Source: Cloacimonetes bacterium UBA4175 (GTDB taxonomy: Bacteria > Cloacimonadota > Cloacimonadia > Cloacimonadales > Cloacimonadaceae). From it: a stretch of DNA of 8,939 nt. Numbering within the stretch: position 1 is the stretch's first letter; every line of letters starts with the position of its first letter. Below the pieces are notes generated by a model, which searched no databases, had not been told where the DNA came from, and saw nothing but the letters and a program-made list of their open reading frames with translations. The DNA is taken from assembly GCA_002379855.1 (NCBI GenBank), contig DFUX01000027.1, positions 2,890-11,828 of the forward strand. Reading direction: 5' to 3'. A program made the translations under genes and the position numbers. Below, in pieces: positions 1 through 5,676 of this stretch.

Positions 1-6
1 CTGGCA

Positions 7-40
7 CTGGATCCCGGGTCGCTGCCCGGGATGACGCGGT
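7..40. repeat. Palindromic repeat core, copy 1
   Basis: The sequence CTGGATCCCGGGTC is followed by CCCGGGATGACGCGGT. Arms at 11-18 and 25-32 form a perfect 8-bp stem (ATCCCGGG/CCCGGGAT) with a 6-nt loop. The flanking words CTGGATC and GATGAC-CGGT recur at 141-222 and 8775-8806, so this belongs to an interspersed family in the same orientation. It is palindromic, so it would form a hairpin as RNA from either strand. Its function is unknown. Confidence 0.75.
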
Positions 41-61
41 TTTTGGGTCTTGTGTGGTTTT

Positions 62-90
62 TTGAAGCTGGACGCTTGTCCTTGTATACT
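62..90 (+). promoter_or_regulatory. Possible sigma70-type promoter inside the repeat region
   Basis: TTGAAG at 62-67 and TATACT at 85-90 are separated by exactly 17 bp and resemble the TTGACA/TATAAT consensus at 4 and 5 of 6 positions. Transcription would start near 97 and run rightward into the nested hairpin at 145-214. No protein gene follows on this strand, so if active it would make a non-coding transcript. AT-rich intergenic DNA yields such matches by chance, so this is weak. Confidence 0.25.
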
Positions 91-96
91 GTTTTA

Positions 97-122
97 TTTC
101 GTGATAATTCGTGTAATTCGTG
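97..122. repeat. Short phased repeat, three TTCGTG units
   Basis: TTCGTG occurs at 98-103, 108-113 and 117-122, at a spacing of 10 and then 9 bp, about one DNA helical turn. Related phased words follow: ATCTGCG at 279-285, 292-298 and 302-308, and AATCC at 391-395 and 400-404. These are probably degraded parts of the same interspersed non-coding repeat. Confidence 0.55.
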
Positions 123-134
123 GATGTTTCTTTT

Positions 135-222
135 AAAAGACTGGATCCCGGGTCAAGCTATCCTACCCCAACGGATCGTAACCGATCCGTCGAGGACCCC
201 GGCTTGCCCGTGATGACACGGT
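135..222. repeat. Palindromic repeat core, copy 2, with 49-bp loop insertion
   Basis: The left half, from AAAAGACTGGATC, and the right half, CCCGTGATGACACGGTAT, match the copy at 8769-8809. The loop that is five bases there is expanded here by 49 bp (about 158-206). The whole folds as a long imperfect hairpin. Positions 145-158 pair with 202-214, with one mismatch and one bulged T. Positions 161-164 pair with 193-196. ACGGATCG at 171-178 pairs perfectly with CGATCCGT at 183-190 around a TAAC loop. No transposase or other protein accompanies it. Confidence 0.75.
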
Positions 223-278
223 ATGTAGTTTGGTGACGCTTGTTTCGGGGACACCTTTTCTCCATTCCACATTCAAAT

Positions 279-308
279 ATCTGCGCTTTTTATCTGCGCC
301 AATCTGCG
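279..308. repeat. Short phased repeat, three ATCTGCG units
   Basis: ATCTGCG is repeated at 279-285, 292-298 and 302-308, at a spacing of 13 and then 10 bp. Together with the TTCGTG units at 98-122 it makes up the non-palindromic part of the left-end repeat region. I recall similar words in intergenic DNA of several bacterial phyla, but this cannot be checked here. Confidence 0.5.
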
Positions 309-399
309 TGAACCACCTTTCCACCTTTTCACTATGATGAAAAGTAAACGCAAACAATATAATATGCCATTCACCAAATACAACAGCAATAATCCGCAT

Positions 400-436
400 A
401 ATCCTTCATAGCGCCCTCCCTTGCTGCTCCTGCGTT
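400..436. repeat. Left copy of terminal direct repeat
   Basis: Positions 400-428 are identical to 8903-8931 (29 bp), and the match continues to 436 with two mismatches, up to the end of the window. Both copies are in the same orientation and lie to the right of a palindromic core. Each is preceded by an AATC-containing unit 9 bp earlier (391 and 8894). The central word is AGCGCCCTCCC. Confidence 0.85.
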
Positions 437-445
437 TGCTGCCAT

Positions 446-484
446 CATCCTTAGGTCATCCCTCACCAAGTTAAGGATGACCTA
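446..484. repeat. Inverted repeat with two alternative stems
   Basis: TAGGTCATCC at 452-461 is perfectly complementary to GGATGACCTA at 475-484, giving a 10-bp stem with a 13-nt loop. CATCCTTA at 446-453 is complementary to TAAGGATG at 472-479, giving an 8-bp stem. The two stems share bases and cannot form together. There is no T-tract on either side, so it does not look like an intrinsic terminator. Confidence 0.6.
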
Positions 485-641
485 CGGAAAATATAGACTT
501 AGCCCACCCTGACAAATGAGGGCAAAGAGGTGATCAATCTACGCTCATTAAATGTATAAAGGTTATCCATAGCAGAGGTGGGGCGCAAATGATCGCACTG
601 GAGATACGCGATTCGCGCAGGGCGCGGATTGCCGGGACAAG

Positions 642-668
642 AAAAACCCCCGGGCAGTGCCGGGGGTT
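642..668 (-). terminator. Rho-independent terminator of serA
   Basis: Read on the minus strand, a perfect 9-bp GC-rich stem (AACCCCCGG/CCGGGGGTT, 645-653 with 660-668) closes a 6-nt loop and runs directly into a U-tract at 642-646. It begins 21 bp after the serA stop codon. A second small hairpin (TCAGAC/GTCTGA, 675-689) lies between the stop codon and the terminator. This is the expected end of the minus-strand transcript. Confidence 0.9.
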
Positions 669-689
669 GCAATCTCAGACAGGGTCTGA

Positions 690-1610
690 TCAGTTGACTT
701 TGAAGGTTGTGTCGCCTTTTTCAAAGAAGGCGATGATCTGTTTGGCAGCCGCCACTCCGGCGTTGACGTTGGCTTCCCCGGTCTGGGCGCCCATCTTTTT
801 GGGGGTGGCATAGTAGCGGTCGGCATAGAGTTCCATCAGTTTGGCGCCGCATTCCGGTTCCACGTCGCTCACGTAGCGGAATTTCTTCTTTTCCTCAAAG
901 GCCTTGAGCAGGGCTTCCTCGTCAATCACCTCTTTGCGGGCGGTGTTGACCAGGATGCAGTCGGGTTTCACCAGGCTGAGCAGGTTCCAGTTGATGGATT
1001 TTTTGGTCTCGGCGGTGGCGGGGATGTGCAGGGAGATGTAGTCTCCGGTGCGGAAGATGTCTTCCACCTTATCCAGGTGTTTGACGCCATCTTTGGCCAT
1101 GACGTCCGCGCTGATGTAGGGATCGTAGGCATAGACGTCCATGCCAATGCCTTTGGCCATTTTGGCGAGAAAGCGGGGCACATTTCCGAAGCCATGGAGC
1201 ACCAGCTTCTTGCCAGCCAGCTCGGAGCCGCTTTTGCCGTTGAACTTGCCGCGCGCCATGTAGATCATCATGGCCAGCGCCAGCTCGGCGACGGCGTTGG
1301 AGTTTTGGCCGGGGGTGTTCATGGCCACCACACCGTGGGCGGTGGCAACGGCGAGGTCGATGTTGTCATAGCCTGCTCCGGCGCGCACCACGATCTTGAG
1401 TTGTTTGGCGGCGTCGAGGACGGCGGCATCCACTTTGTCGCTGCGGATGATGAGGGCTTCGGCATCTGCCACGGCGGCATGGAAGTCTTTCACGTCGGTG
1501 TAGCTTTCCAGCCAGCTATGGGGATAGCCGGCCTTGTCCAGTTCAGCCTTGATCTTCTGCACGGCTTCCGCGGCGAAGGGCTTCTCTGTGGCGATCAGTA
1601 CTTTTGGCAT
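690..1610 (-). CDS. serA: D-3-phosphoglycerate dehydrogenase (short, ACT-less type)
   Basis: This predicted cytoplasmic 306-residue enzyme would oxidise 3-phosphoglycerate to 3-phosphohydroxypyruvate with NAD, the first step of serine synthesis. The D-2-hydroxyacid dehydrogenase fold is clear: an N-terminal substrate-binding part, the signature RAGAGYDNID at 76-85, NTPGQNSNAVAEL at 98-110, the nucleotide-binding motif at 140-145 and NTARKEVIDE near 222-231, with the likely catalytic Arg225 and Glu251. The usual catalytic His of TPHIG is absent; TPKKMGAQT (269-277) stands there. As I remember Bacteroidetes SerA sequences, that is normal for this subfamily. It lacks the C-terminal regulatory ACT domain of E. 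coli SerA (about 410 residues), so serine feedback through that domain is not expected. One oddity is that the third glycine of the GxGxxG motif is Pro145. The start is fixed by AGGGAGG at 1616-1622. Another NAD-dependent 2-hydroxyacid dehydrogenase activity is possible. Confidence 0.88.
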   Translation of the reverse strand: MPKVLIATEKPFAAEAVQKIKAELDKAGYPHSWLESYTDVKDFHAAVADAEALIIRSDKVDAAVLDAAKQLKIVVRAGAGYDNIDLAVATAHGVVAMNTPGQNSNAVAELALAMMIYMARGKFNGKSGSELAGKKLVLHGFGNVPRFLAKMAKGIGMDVYAYDPYISADVMAKDGVKHLDKVEDIFRTGDYISLHIPATAETKKSINWNLLSLVKPDCILVNTARKEVIDEEALLKAFEEKKKFRYVSDVEPECGAKLMELYADRYYATPKKMGAQTGEANVNAGVAAAKQIIAFFEKGDTTFKVN

Positions 1611-1615
1611 ATTAG

Positions 1616-1622
1616 CCTCCCT
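1616..1622 (-). promoter_or_regulatory. Strong ribosome-binding site of serA
   Basis: On the minus strand AGGGAGG lies five bases upstream of the ATG at 1610. It matches the anti-Shine-Dalgarno well and settles the start codon. Confidence 0.8.
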
Positions 1623-1648
1623 ATGTATATTTTATTTCTGGTTTCAAG

Positions 1649-1675
1649 ACTTTATTTTAGTGCGTTTTATGTCAA
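1649..1675 (-). promoter_or_regulatory. Possible serA promoter
   Basis: In the 77-bp gap between the C25 peptidase stop codon and the serA start, the minus strand reads TTGACA (1675-1670), a perfect -35 box. TAAAGT (1654-1649) follows after a 15-bp spacer as the best -10 candidate. The spacer is shorter than the usual 17 bp and the -10 match is only 4 of 6. It suggests serA can be transcribed independently of the peptidase gene. Confidence 0.4.
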
Positions 1676-1687
1676 TGCAAATCTCTG

Positions 1688-4600
1688 TCATTTGAGCAGC
1701 AGCATACGCCGTGACTGCACCTTTCCACCCGCTTGCAGGCGGTAGAGATAGACTCCGCTGGAGACCGGGTCGCCGGAGGCGTCGAGGCCATCCCAGGTGA
1801 CGGTGTGTGAGCCGCGGGAACGATGGCCGTCGCTCAGGACGCGCACCAACTGGCCTTTGAGGTTGTAAACCGCCAGCCGGACGGAGCCTTCGGATGCCAG
1901 TTGGAAGCGGATGCTGGTGCTGGGATTGAAGGGATTGGGAAAGTTTTGCAGCAGGGACGTGCGCAGGGCGGGAGCTTCTTCCGCGGGATTGGAGACGTTT
2001 CCGGTGGAGGCATAGCTGCCCTGGCGGGTGAGTGAGCCGCGGTAAACGGTCCAGGGACGGTTGTCCTTTTCCGCGCGGCGCAGGTTCAGTACCAGCACTC
2101 CGGTGGAATAGCCGCTCACCAGCTTGAGCCAGCCGTCGCCGTCCAGATCGCAGAGCGTGGAGGGCGTGCAGCCGTTGAAGCTGGTCTGGAAGGGAAATCC
2201 ATCCAGTCCGCTGCCGTCGTGGTTGAAGCCGTAAACCGAGTTCACATAGCTGGAAACGAGGATTTCCAGGTTGGGATCGTCGTCGAGGTCAGCGATGATG
2301 GGCGGGGTCTGCAGCACGGCGCCGGTCTGCACCGGGAAGCCGGGAATGTCAATTCCGCTCTGGCTGACCGCGTAGAGTGAGCCATTGGCGGTGCCGAACA
2401 CGATATCCAGCGCGCCGTCGGCGTTGATATCCGCCAGGGCGGGGCTGCCGCCCATCGCGGAGCTGATCGGCTTGCTGAAGACCAGGCTGCCTTCTGGGGT
2501 TGCCAGATGCAGGTGGCTGGAGGTGCCGAAGGCGATCCTGCGGTTGGCGAGGATGGTGGGCGCGCCGTTGATGGCGCCGGAGACCTGGAGGGGGAAACCC
2601 GCCAGGGGAGTGCCGTCGGATTTGATCACGTGTAGCTTGCCGTTGGAGCAGCCGACGATGATCTCATTGCCGCCGTCGCCGTCGATGTCCGCCACAGCCA
2701 GTTCGCTGTGGAAGGCGGAGCCGAGGTCAAGCGGGAAGCCCGGCAGCAGGTTTCCGGAGGAATCCAGGACGTGGATCTTGCCATCCAGGGAGTGCGCCAC
2801 CACTTCCATCCCGCCCTGTCCGTCGATCTGGGCGATCACGGGGGTGAAGAGGAACTGGCTGCCGCCGTCGTAATCGAAAAGCACTTCATCGCCTGTCAGG
2901 GCCAGCACTTTGCCGGTGCGGCTGGTGAGCACCAAAGCCGGTTCCTGGCCGTCAATCAACTGGCCATAGGCGGCGCTGCGCATCACATCCTGCTGGAGAG
3001 GCGCGGGAATGGAGCCGGTCTGCTGCCCTGCGTTATCCAGCAGATGGCTGTTGCCGAAATTATCGGTGTAAAGTATGTCGAGGCTGCCGTCGCCGTCAAA
3101 ATCGAAGACGATCGGGGCGGATTTGCTGCCCACAGGGCAATCCCAGGGAAAGCTGCCGTCGATGAGGGTGATTTCATATTCGAGCTGGAATCTGCGGGTT
3201 CCGGTGCTCAAGTTGCTGACGGGATGCAGCGATTGCAGCTCCAGGGTGATCTGATAGCTGCCATAACCGGTGCCGGACGGAAGCTGCACACGGAAATAGA
3301 GGCCGGGATCGGCGGTCTGGCCAGGCTCCAACAGTGGTATCACCAGCGGGTCGCTCAAAAGCTGCGCTCCGGCGGGCAGGCCGCTGAGGGTGGCGGTCAC
3401 GTTGTGGGCCGCGGCCCAATTCTGATGGTTGCTGATCACGGGGTGGATGCGGATGATCTCGCCGGGATTGATGGTGCCATCGCCATCGCCCTCCACATCG
3501 TCGATTGTGTAGCTTTCCAGGCTGAGCAGGGGGAGGGTGGGATCAGGCAGTTTGACCTCGATGGAAGGATCGCCGAAGAGCACCATCTGATAGTAACACC
3601 AGCGCATCACGTCATAGTTGATGGCGGCATTGAGGTTTTGCAGGCGGGAATAGCTGAGCGCTGAACCGAACCGGTTGTTGGCAGTTTGGAAGAGGCCGCT
3701 GAAGTAGTCGCGGTCATAGAACTGGGAGGCGCCATTGGTGTTACCCGGGGAATACCAGCCATAGCGGGTGTTTCCGAGGAAGGCAAAGACGCCGCCCGAG
3801 GCTGTGAGCATGTGTTCCGCGATGCTCTCGCCGTCGCCGCTGGTGGCCTGGTCGAAGGCGGCGGGATAGCAGCCCTGGGTGTAAAGAAAGCCATATTCGG
3901 TGTTCTGGAGCTGCTGGATGCTGCCGTTGCTCTGTCCCATCAGGAAGGTTTGGTTGGCGTGTCCCATGTGGTTCATCACGTGGGCGCCCTCGTTGATGGC
4001 GTTCCAGACGCCCTGCTCGCTGTAGGTGCCGTCGCGCTGATACATGGTGCGCAGGTGGTACAGCTCGGGGACGCTGGTGGACACTTCGTCCTTGTAATCT
4101 CCGCCCCAGGTGAGGGGGTTGTTGTTCAGGTTTTCTCCGAACATGATGGCGGTGTTGTTGCTGAACGTGGAATTGCTGGTGTAGTATTGTATCTTGCGGA
4201 TGATGTTTTCAAACTCGGGTTGGGTCTCGGCGGGAAAGCGTCCGATATGCACTTCCGGCAGCATGTCCACCTGGTCCTGCGGTTCGCCCCAGATGTCGTT
4301 TCCATTGGCGTTCCAGTCTCCATCCAGATTGCTGAAATAGAGGTCGGTGGGCATTCTGAGATCAACCGTGTCGCCCACCTGGCCGTAGCAGCCGCGCAGG
4401 GGCACGATCTCGTCATCGCCGCCCAGGATCACGTATTGCAGAGGCTGAGGGGTGCTTGCCCAGGCTTGATAGGCGTCGCTGATGAAGGCGCGCACCTTGG
4501 CGGCGTTGTCGGTTCCGGGATAGCTGGCATAGATATCCGCGGTCTGGAATACGCCGGTGCTGATGTCGTTGCCGTCGCGCCAGTTGGCATAGCTTTGCAG

Positions 4601-5299
4601 CCAGGAGGAGGCGGTGGAGTTGGTGATGATGACCATTTGGCGCGGAGTGGAAAGATCGATCAGGCGGCTTTTGGGAGCGTGGTTTCGATATCGGGAAGCC
4701 TGCCGATAGCTGGACAGGGCCTGGGGGTTGAGGGCAAATCCTTCCACAGAGCGGGCAGCCAGGGCGGGGGCGTAGAAATTTGCCTGTTGGGTGGCCAGGG
4801 CGTCATCCCATCCGGTTTCTATCTCGATGCTGAATTCGGAAGCCGCGTGAATCTGGCGGGAAACCGGATTGTATTTCCAGGGGAAGAGGTCCAGCACGGC
4901 ATATTGAAGGCCGCGCTGCAACTGGGTGCCCAGATAACGGTGATTGGCGGCTGGGAACAGCGTGTCGCTCTTCCAAATCGCGGGATTGGGTTGAGTGGCG
5001 TCCGGACGGGGCTGCGATGTGGGCTGCTGCTGGCGCGCGTAGTCCAGATACACGCCATCGCGCTGCAACAGGTAAGGGGAGCTTTGCACGCTCACGTTGA
5101 GCACCTTTTCCCCAAAGGGGATCAGCACCCGCACGGGGTAATAGTTGAGCGCGGGAACGCCGGGTTCCAGCAGGGGTGCCGTGGGCTGGCCGCGCAGGCT
5201 GCCATCCCAGGCGGAGGGGTCAACGCTTACATTGAGGGTGAGCGCCAGGCTGATTCCGCAGAGCAGCGTCAGGCCAATCAGGGCGGTAAGTTTTTTCAT
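1688..5299 (-). CDS. Secreted gingipain-like C25 cysteine peptidase with FG-GAP-like repeats and C-terminal sorting domain
   Basis: This 1203-residue predicted exported protease begins with a signal peptide (MKK, then a hydrophobic core to about residue 20). Residues about 45-200 resemble the C25 propeptide region. The caspase-like C25 domain spans about 218-582, with YVILGGDDEIVP at 289-300, a PEVHIGRFPAET stretch (348-359), the probable catalytic His447 in NHMGH and the nucleophile Cys477 in QGCYPAAF. The 30-residue gap between them fits the His-Cys dyad of gingipains. Residues 600-710 form an Ig-like segment opening with a GDGDGTINPGE motif. Residues about 725-1075 hold FG-GAP/VCBS-like repeats with calcium-type loops (DFDGDG 733, DIDGDG 871, DINADG 957, DLDGDG 1051), probably a beta-propeller. 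The end (1117-1203) is a FlgD-like/type IX sorting-type tail. Cys14 does not form a lipobox. It presumably acts at the surface or outside the cell. Substrate specificity cannot be read from the sequence. Confidence 0.92.
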   Translation of the reverse strand: MKKLTALIGLTLLCGISLALTLNVSVDPSAWDGSLRGQPTAPLLEPGVPALNYYPVRVLIPFGEKVLNVSVQSSPYLLQRDGVYLDYARQQQPTSQPRPDATQPNPAIWKSDTLFPAANHRYLGTQLQRGLQYAVLDLFPWKYNPVSRQIHAASEFSIEIETGWDDALATQQANFYAPALAARSVEGFALNPQALSSYRQASRYRNHAPKSRLIDLSTPRQMVIITNSTASSWLQSYANWRDGNDISTGVFQTADIYASYPGTDNAAKVRAFISDAYQAWASTPQPLQYVILGGDDEIVPLRGCYGQVGDTVDLRMPTDLYFSNLDGDWNANGNDIWGEPQDQVDMLPEVHIGRFPAETQPEFENIIRKIQYYTSNSTFSNNTAIMFGENLNNNPLTWGGDYKDEVSTSVPELYHLRTMYQRDGTYSEQGVWNAINEGAHVMNHMGHANQTFLMGQSNGSIQQLQNTEYGFLYTQGCYPAAFDQATSGDGESIAEHMLTASGGVFAFLGNTRYGWYSPGNTNGASQFYDRDYFSGLFQTANNRFGSALSYSRLQNLNAAINYDVMRWCYYQMVLFGDPSIEVKLPDPTLPLLSLESYTIDDVEGDGDGTINPGEIIRIHPVISNHQNWAAAHNVTATLSGLPAGAQLLSDPLVIPLLEPGQTADPGLYFRVQLPSGTGYGSYQITLELQSLHPVSNLSTGTRRFQLEYEITLIDGSFPWDCPVGSKSAPIVFDFDGDGSLDILYTDNFGNSHLLDNAGQQTGSIPAPLQQDVMRSAAYGQLIDGQEPALVLTSRTGKVLALTGDEVLFDYDGGSQFLFTPVIAQIDGQGGMEVVAHSLDGKIHVLDSSGNLLPGFPLDLGSAFHSELAVADIDGDGGNEIIVGCSNGKLHVIKSDGTPLAGFPLQVSGAINGAPTILANRRIAFGTSSHLHLATPEGSLVFSKPISSAMGGSPALADINADGALDIVFGTANGSLYAVSQSGIDIPGFPVQTGAVLQTPPIIADLDDDPNLEILVSSYVNSVYGFNHDGSGLDGFPFQTSFNGCTPSTLCDLDGDGWLKLVSGYSTGVLVLNLRRAEKDNRPWTVYRGSLTRQGSYASTGNVSNPAEEAPALRTSLLQNFPNPFNPSTSIRFQLASEGSVRLAVYNLKGQLVRVLSDGHRSRGSHTVTWDGLDASGDPVSSGVYLYRLQAGGKVQSRRMLLLK

Positions 5300-5326
5300 A
5301 ATCTGTATTCCATCTTGGTTTATCTA

Positions 5327-5355
5327 AATATAGTCGAAAAATTCTTGTGTGAGAA
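5327..5355 (-). promoter_or_regulatory. Possible promoter of the C25 peptidase gene
   Basis: On the minus strand TTCTCA (5355-5350) and TATATT (5332-5327) are separated by 17 bp and match the sigma70 consensus at 4 and 5 of 6 positions. Transcription would begin about 20 bases before the ATG at 5299, leaving a short leader in which only a weak GGAA-type ribosome-binding sequence (about 5309-5312) is visible. A TTGACT word further upstream has no good -10 partner. Confidence 0.3.
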
Positions 5356-5548
5356 ATGGCAGATTCAGTCAAGTAGTTTTTTGAGGGCAAAGAAAACAGG
5401 CGTCCGGGCTGCGTTTGTGATCTGTGCATACCTGCGGAAGACAAGGGATATGAACCAATCCTTGGAATATTGCTGCCCTGGCAATTTCAGCCCGCAATGG
5501 GTGCCTCACGCTGTATATCGGGAGCCTGATAAAACTTAAAAAAAGAAG

Positions 5549-5576
5549 TTGCAAATGTGGCGGACTTGTTTATACT
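5549..5576 (+). promoter_or_regulatory. Probable promoter of the 988-residue exported protein gene
   Basis: TTGCAA (5549-5554) and TATACT (5571-5576) are 16 bp apart and match the sigma70 consensus at 4 and 5 of 6 positions. The start point would be near 5583, giving a leader of about 95 bases. That leader contains a small hairpin and ends in a strong ribosome-binding site. Confidence 0.45.
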
Positions 5577-5614
5577 ATCATTCTGTAAGCTGTTTGTTTT
5601 GCGTCTTTATGTAA

Positions 5615-5629
5615 GGGCAGCGCCTGCCC
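5615..5629 (+). promoter_or_regulatory. Small leader hairpin
   Basis: GGGCAG and CTGCCC form a perfect 6-bp stem around a 3-base CGC loop in the predicted untranslated leader, 33 bases before the ribosome-binding site. There is no U-tract directly after it, so it is not a standard terminator. It may stabilise the mRNA or be incidental. Confidence 0.35.
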
Positions 5630-5662
5630 GCGGGACTTGTTATCTTTTCCAATCTATTTGAA

Positions 5663-5668
5663 AAGGAG
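5663..5668 (+). promoter_or_regulatory. Ribosome-binding site of the 988-residue protein gene
   Basis: AAGGAG lies eight bases before the ATG at 5677. It supports this start, which also places a good signal peptide at the N terminus. Confidence 0.8.
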
Positions 5669-5676
5669 TCTTTTTC

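Larger units (their letters stand above)
1..689. other. Repeat-rich region without a convincing gene
   Basis: This stretch lies downstream of serA and contains no open frame that looks like a real protein. The short frames cross palindromic repeats, lack good ribosome-binding sites and have low-complexity or arginine-rich translations. It holds two palindromic repeat cores (11-32 and 145-214), clusters of short motifs spaced about 9-13 bp apart (97-122, 279-308, 391-409), a block repeated at the right end of the window (400-436), an inverted repeat at 446-484, and the serA terminator at 642-668. Between about 485 and 640 I see nothing definable beyond a weak CCCT/AGGG inverted repeat near 506-520. 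The region looks more AT-rich than the coding regions, except inside the palindromes. Confidence 0.7.
5300..5676. other. Divergent intergenic region between the two exported-protein genes
   Basis: This 377-bp gap separates the starts of two divergently transcribed genes, so it should carry promoters for both. Candidates are at 5327-5355 for the leftward peptidase gene and 5549-5576 for the rightward gene. The rightward leader also holds a 6-bp hairpin (5615-5629) and two copies of GGACTTGTT (5562-5570, 5633-5641). The middle part, about 5360-5545, contains only short, poorly initiated frames and no RNA gene I can recognise. Confidence 0.6.

Noticed and set aside
163..399. 78-codon minus-strand frame at the left end
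   Set aside because: It runs through the palindromic core and phased repeats, and its translation just reflects the repeat. There is no ribosome-binding site or family resemblance.
97..436. CRISPR array
   Set aside because: The repeated words are 6-8 bp, spaced about 9-13 bp apart and degenerate. There are no 24-40 bp repeats with regular unique spacers and no cas genes.
794..806. Loss of the catalytic His in SerA as evidence for an inactive enzyme
   Set aside because: The TPKKMGAQT sequence in place of TPHIG is, as far as I remember, characteristic of the Bacteroidetes-type SerA subfamily, so it is not a mutation specific to this gene.
1026..1745. 239-codon plus-strand frame spanning serA and the end of the peptidase gene
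   Set aside because: It is antisense to serA, crosses the intergenic gap and a gene boundary, and has a translation with no known features.
2708..3664. 318-codon plus-strand frame
   Set aside because: Antisense to the repeat region of the C25 peptidase; low-complexity His/Gly/Ala-rich translation and no initiation signal.
5258..5260. Lipoprotein signal at Cys14 of the C25 peptidase
   Set aside because: The residues before the cysteine (Thr-Leu-Leu) do not fit the lipobox, and the hydrophobic core continues past it. A type I signal peptide fits better.
3686..5539. Long open frame of 617 codons on the plus strand opposite the C25 peptidase gene
   Set aside because: It lies antisense to a well-supported protease gene, has a Gly/Val/Ala-rich translation with no recognisable domain, no good ribosome-binding site, and runs out into intergenic DNA. 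It is most likely an artefact of GC-rich codon use.
5369..5554. 61-codon minus-strand frame in the divergent intergenic region
   Set aside because: No ribosome-binding site, overlaps the candidate promoter region, and shows no recognisable protein features.
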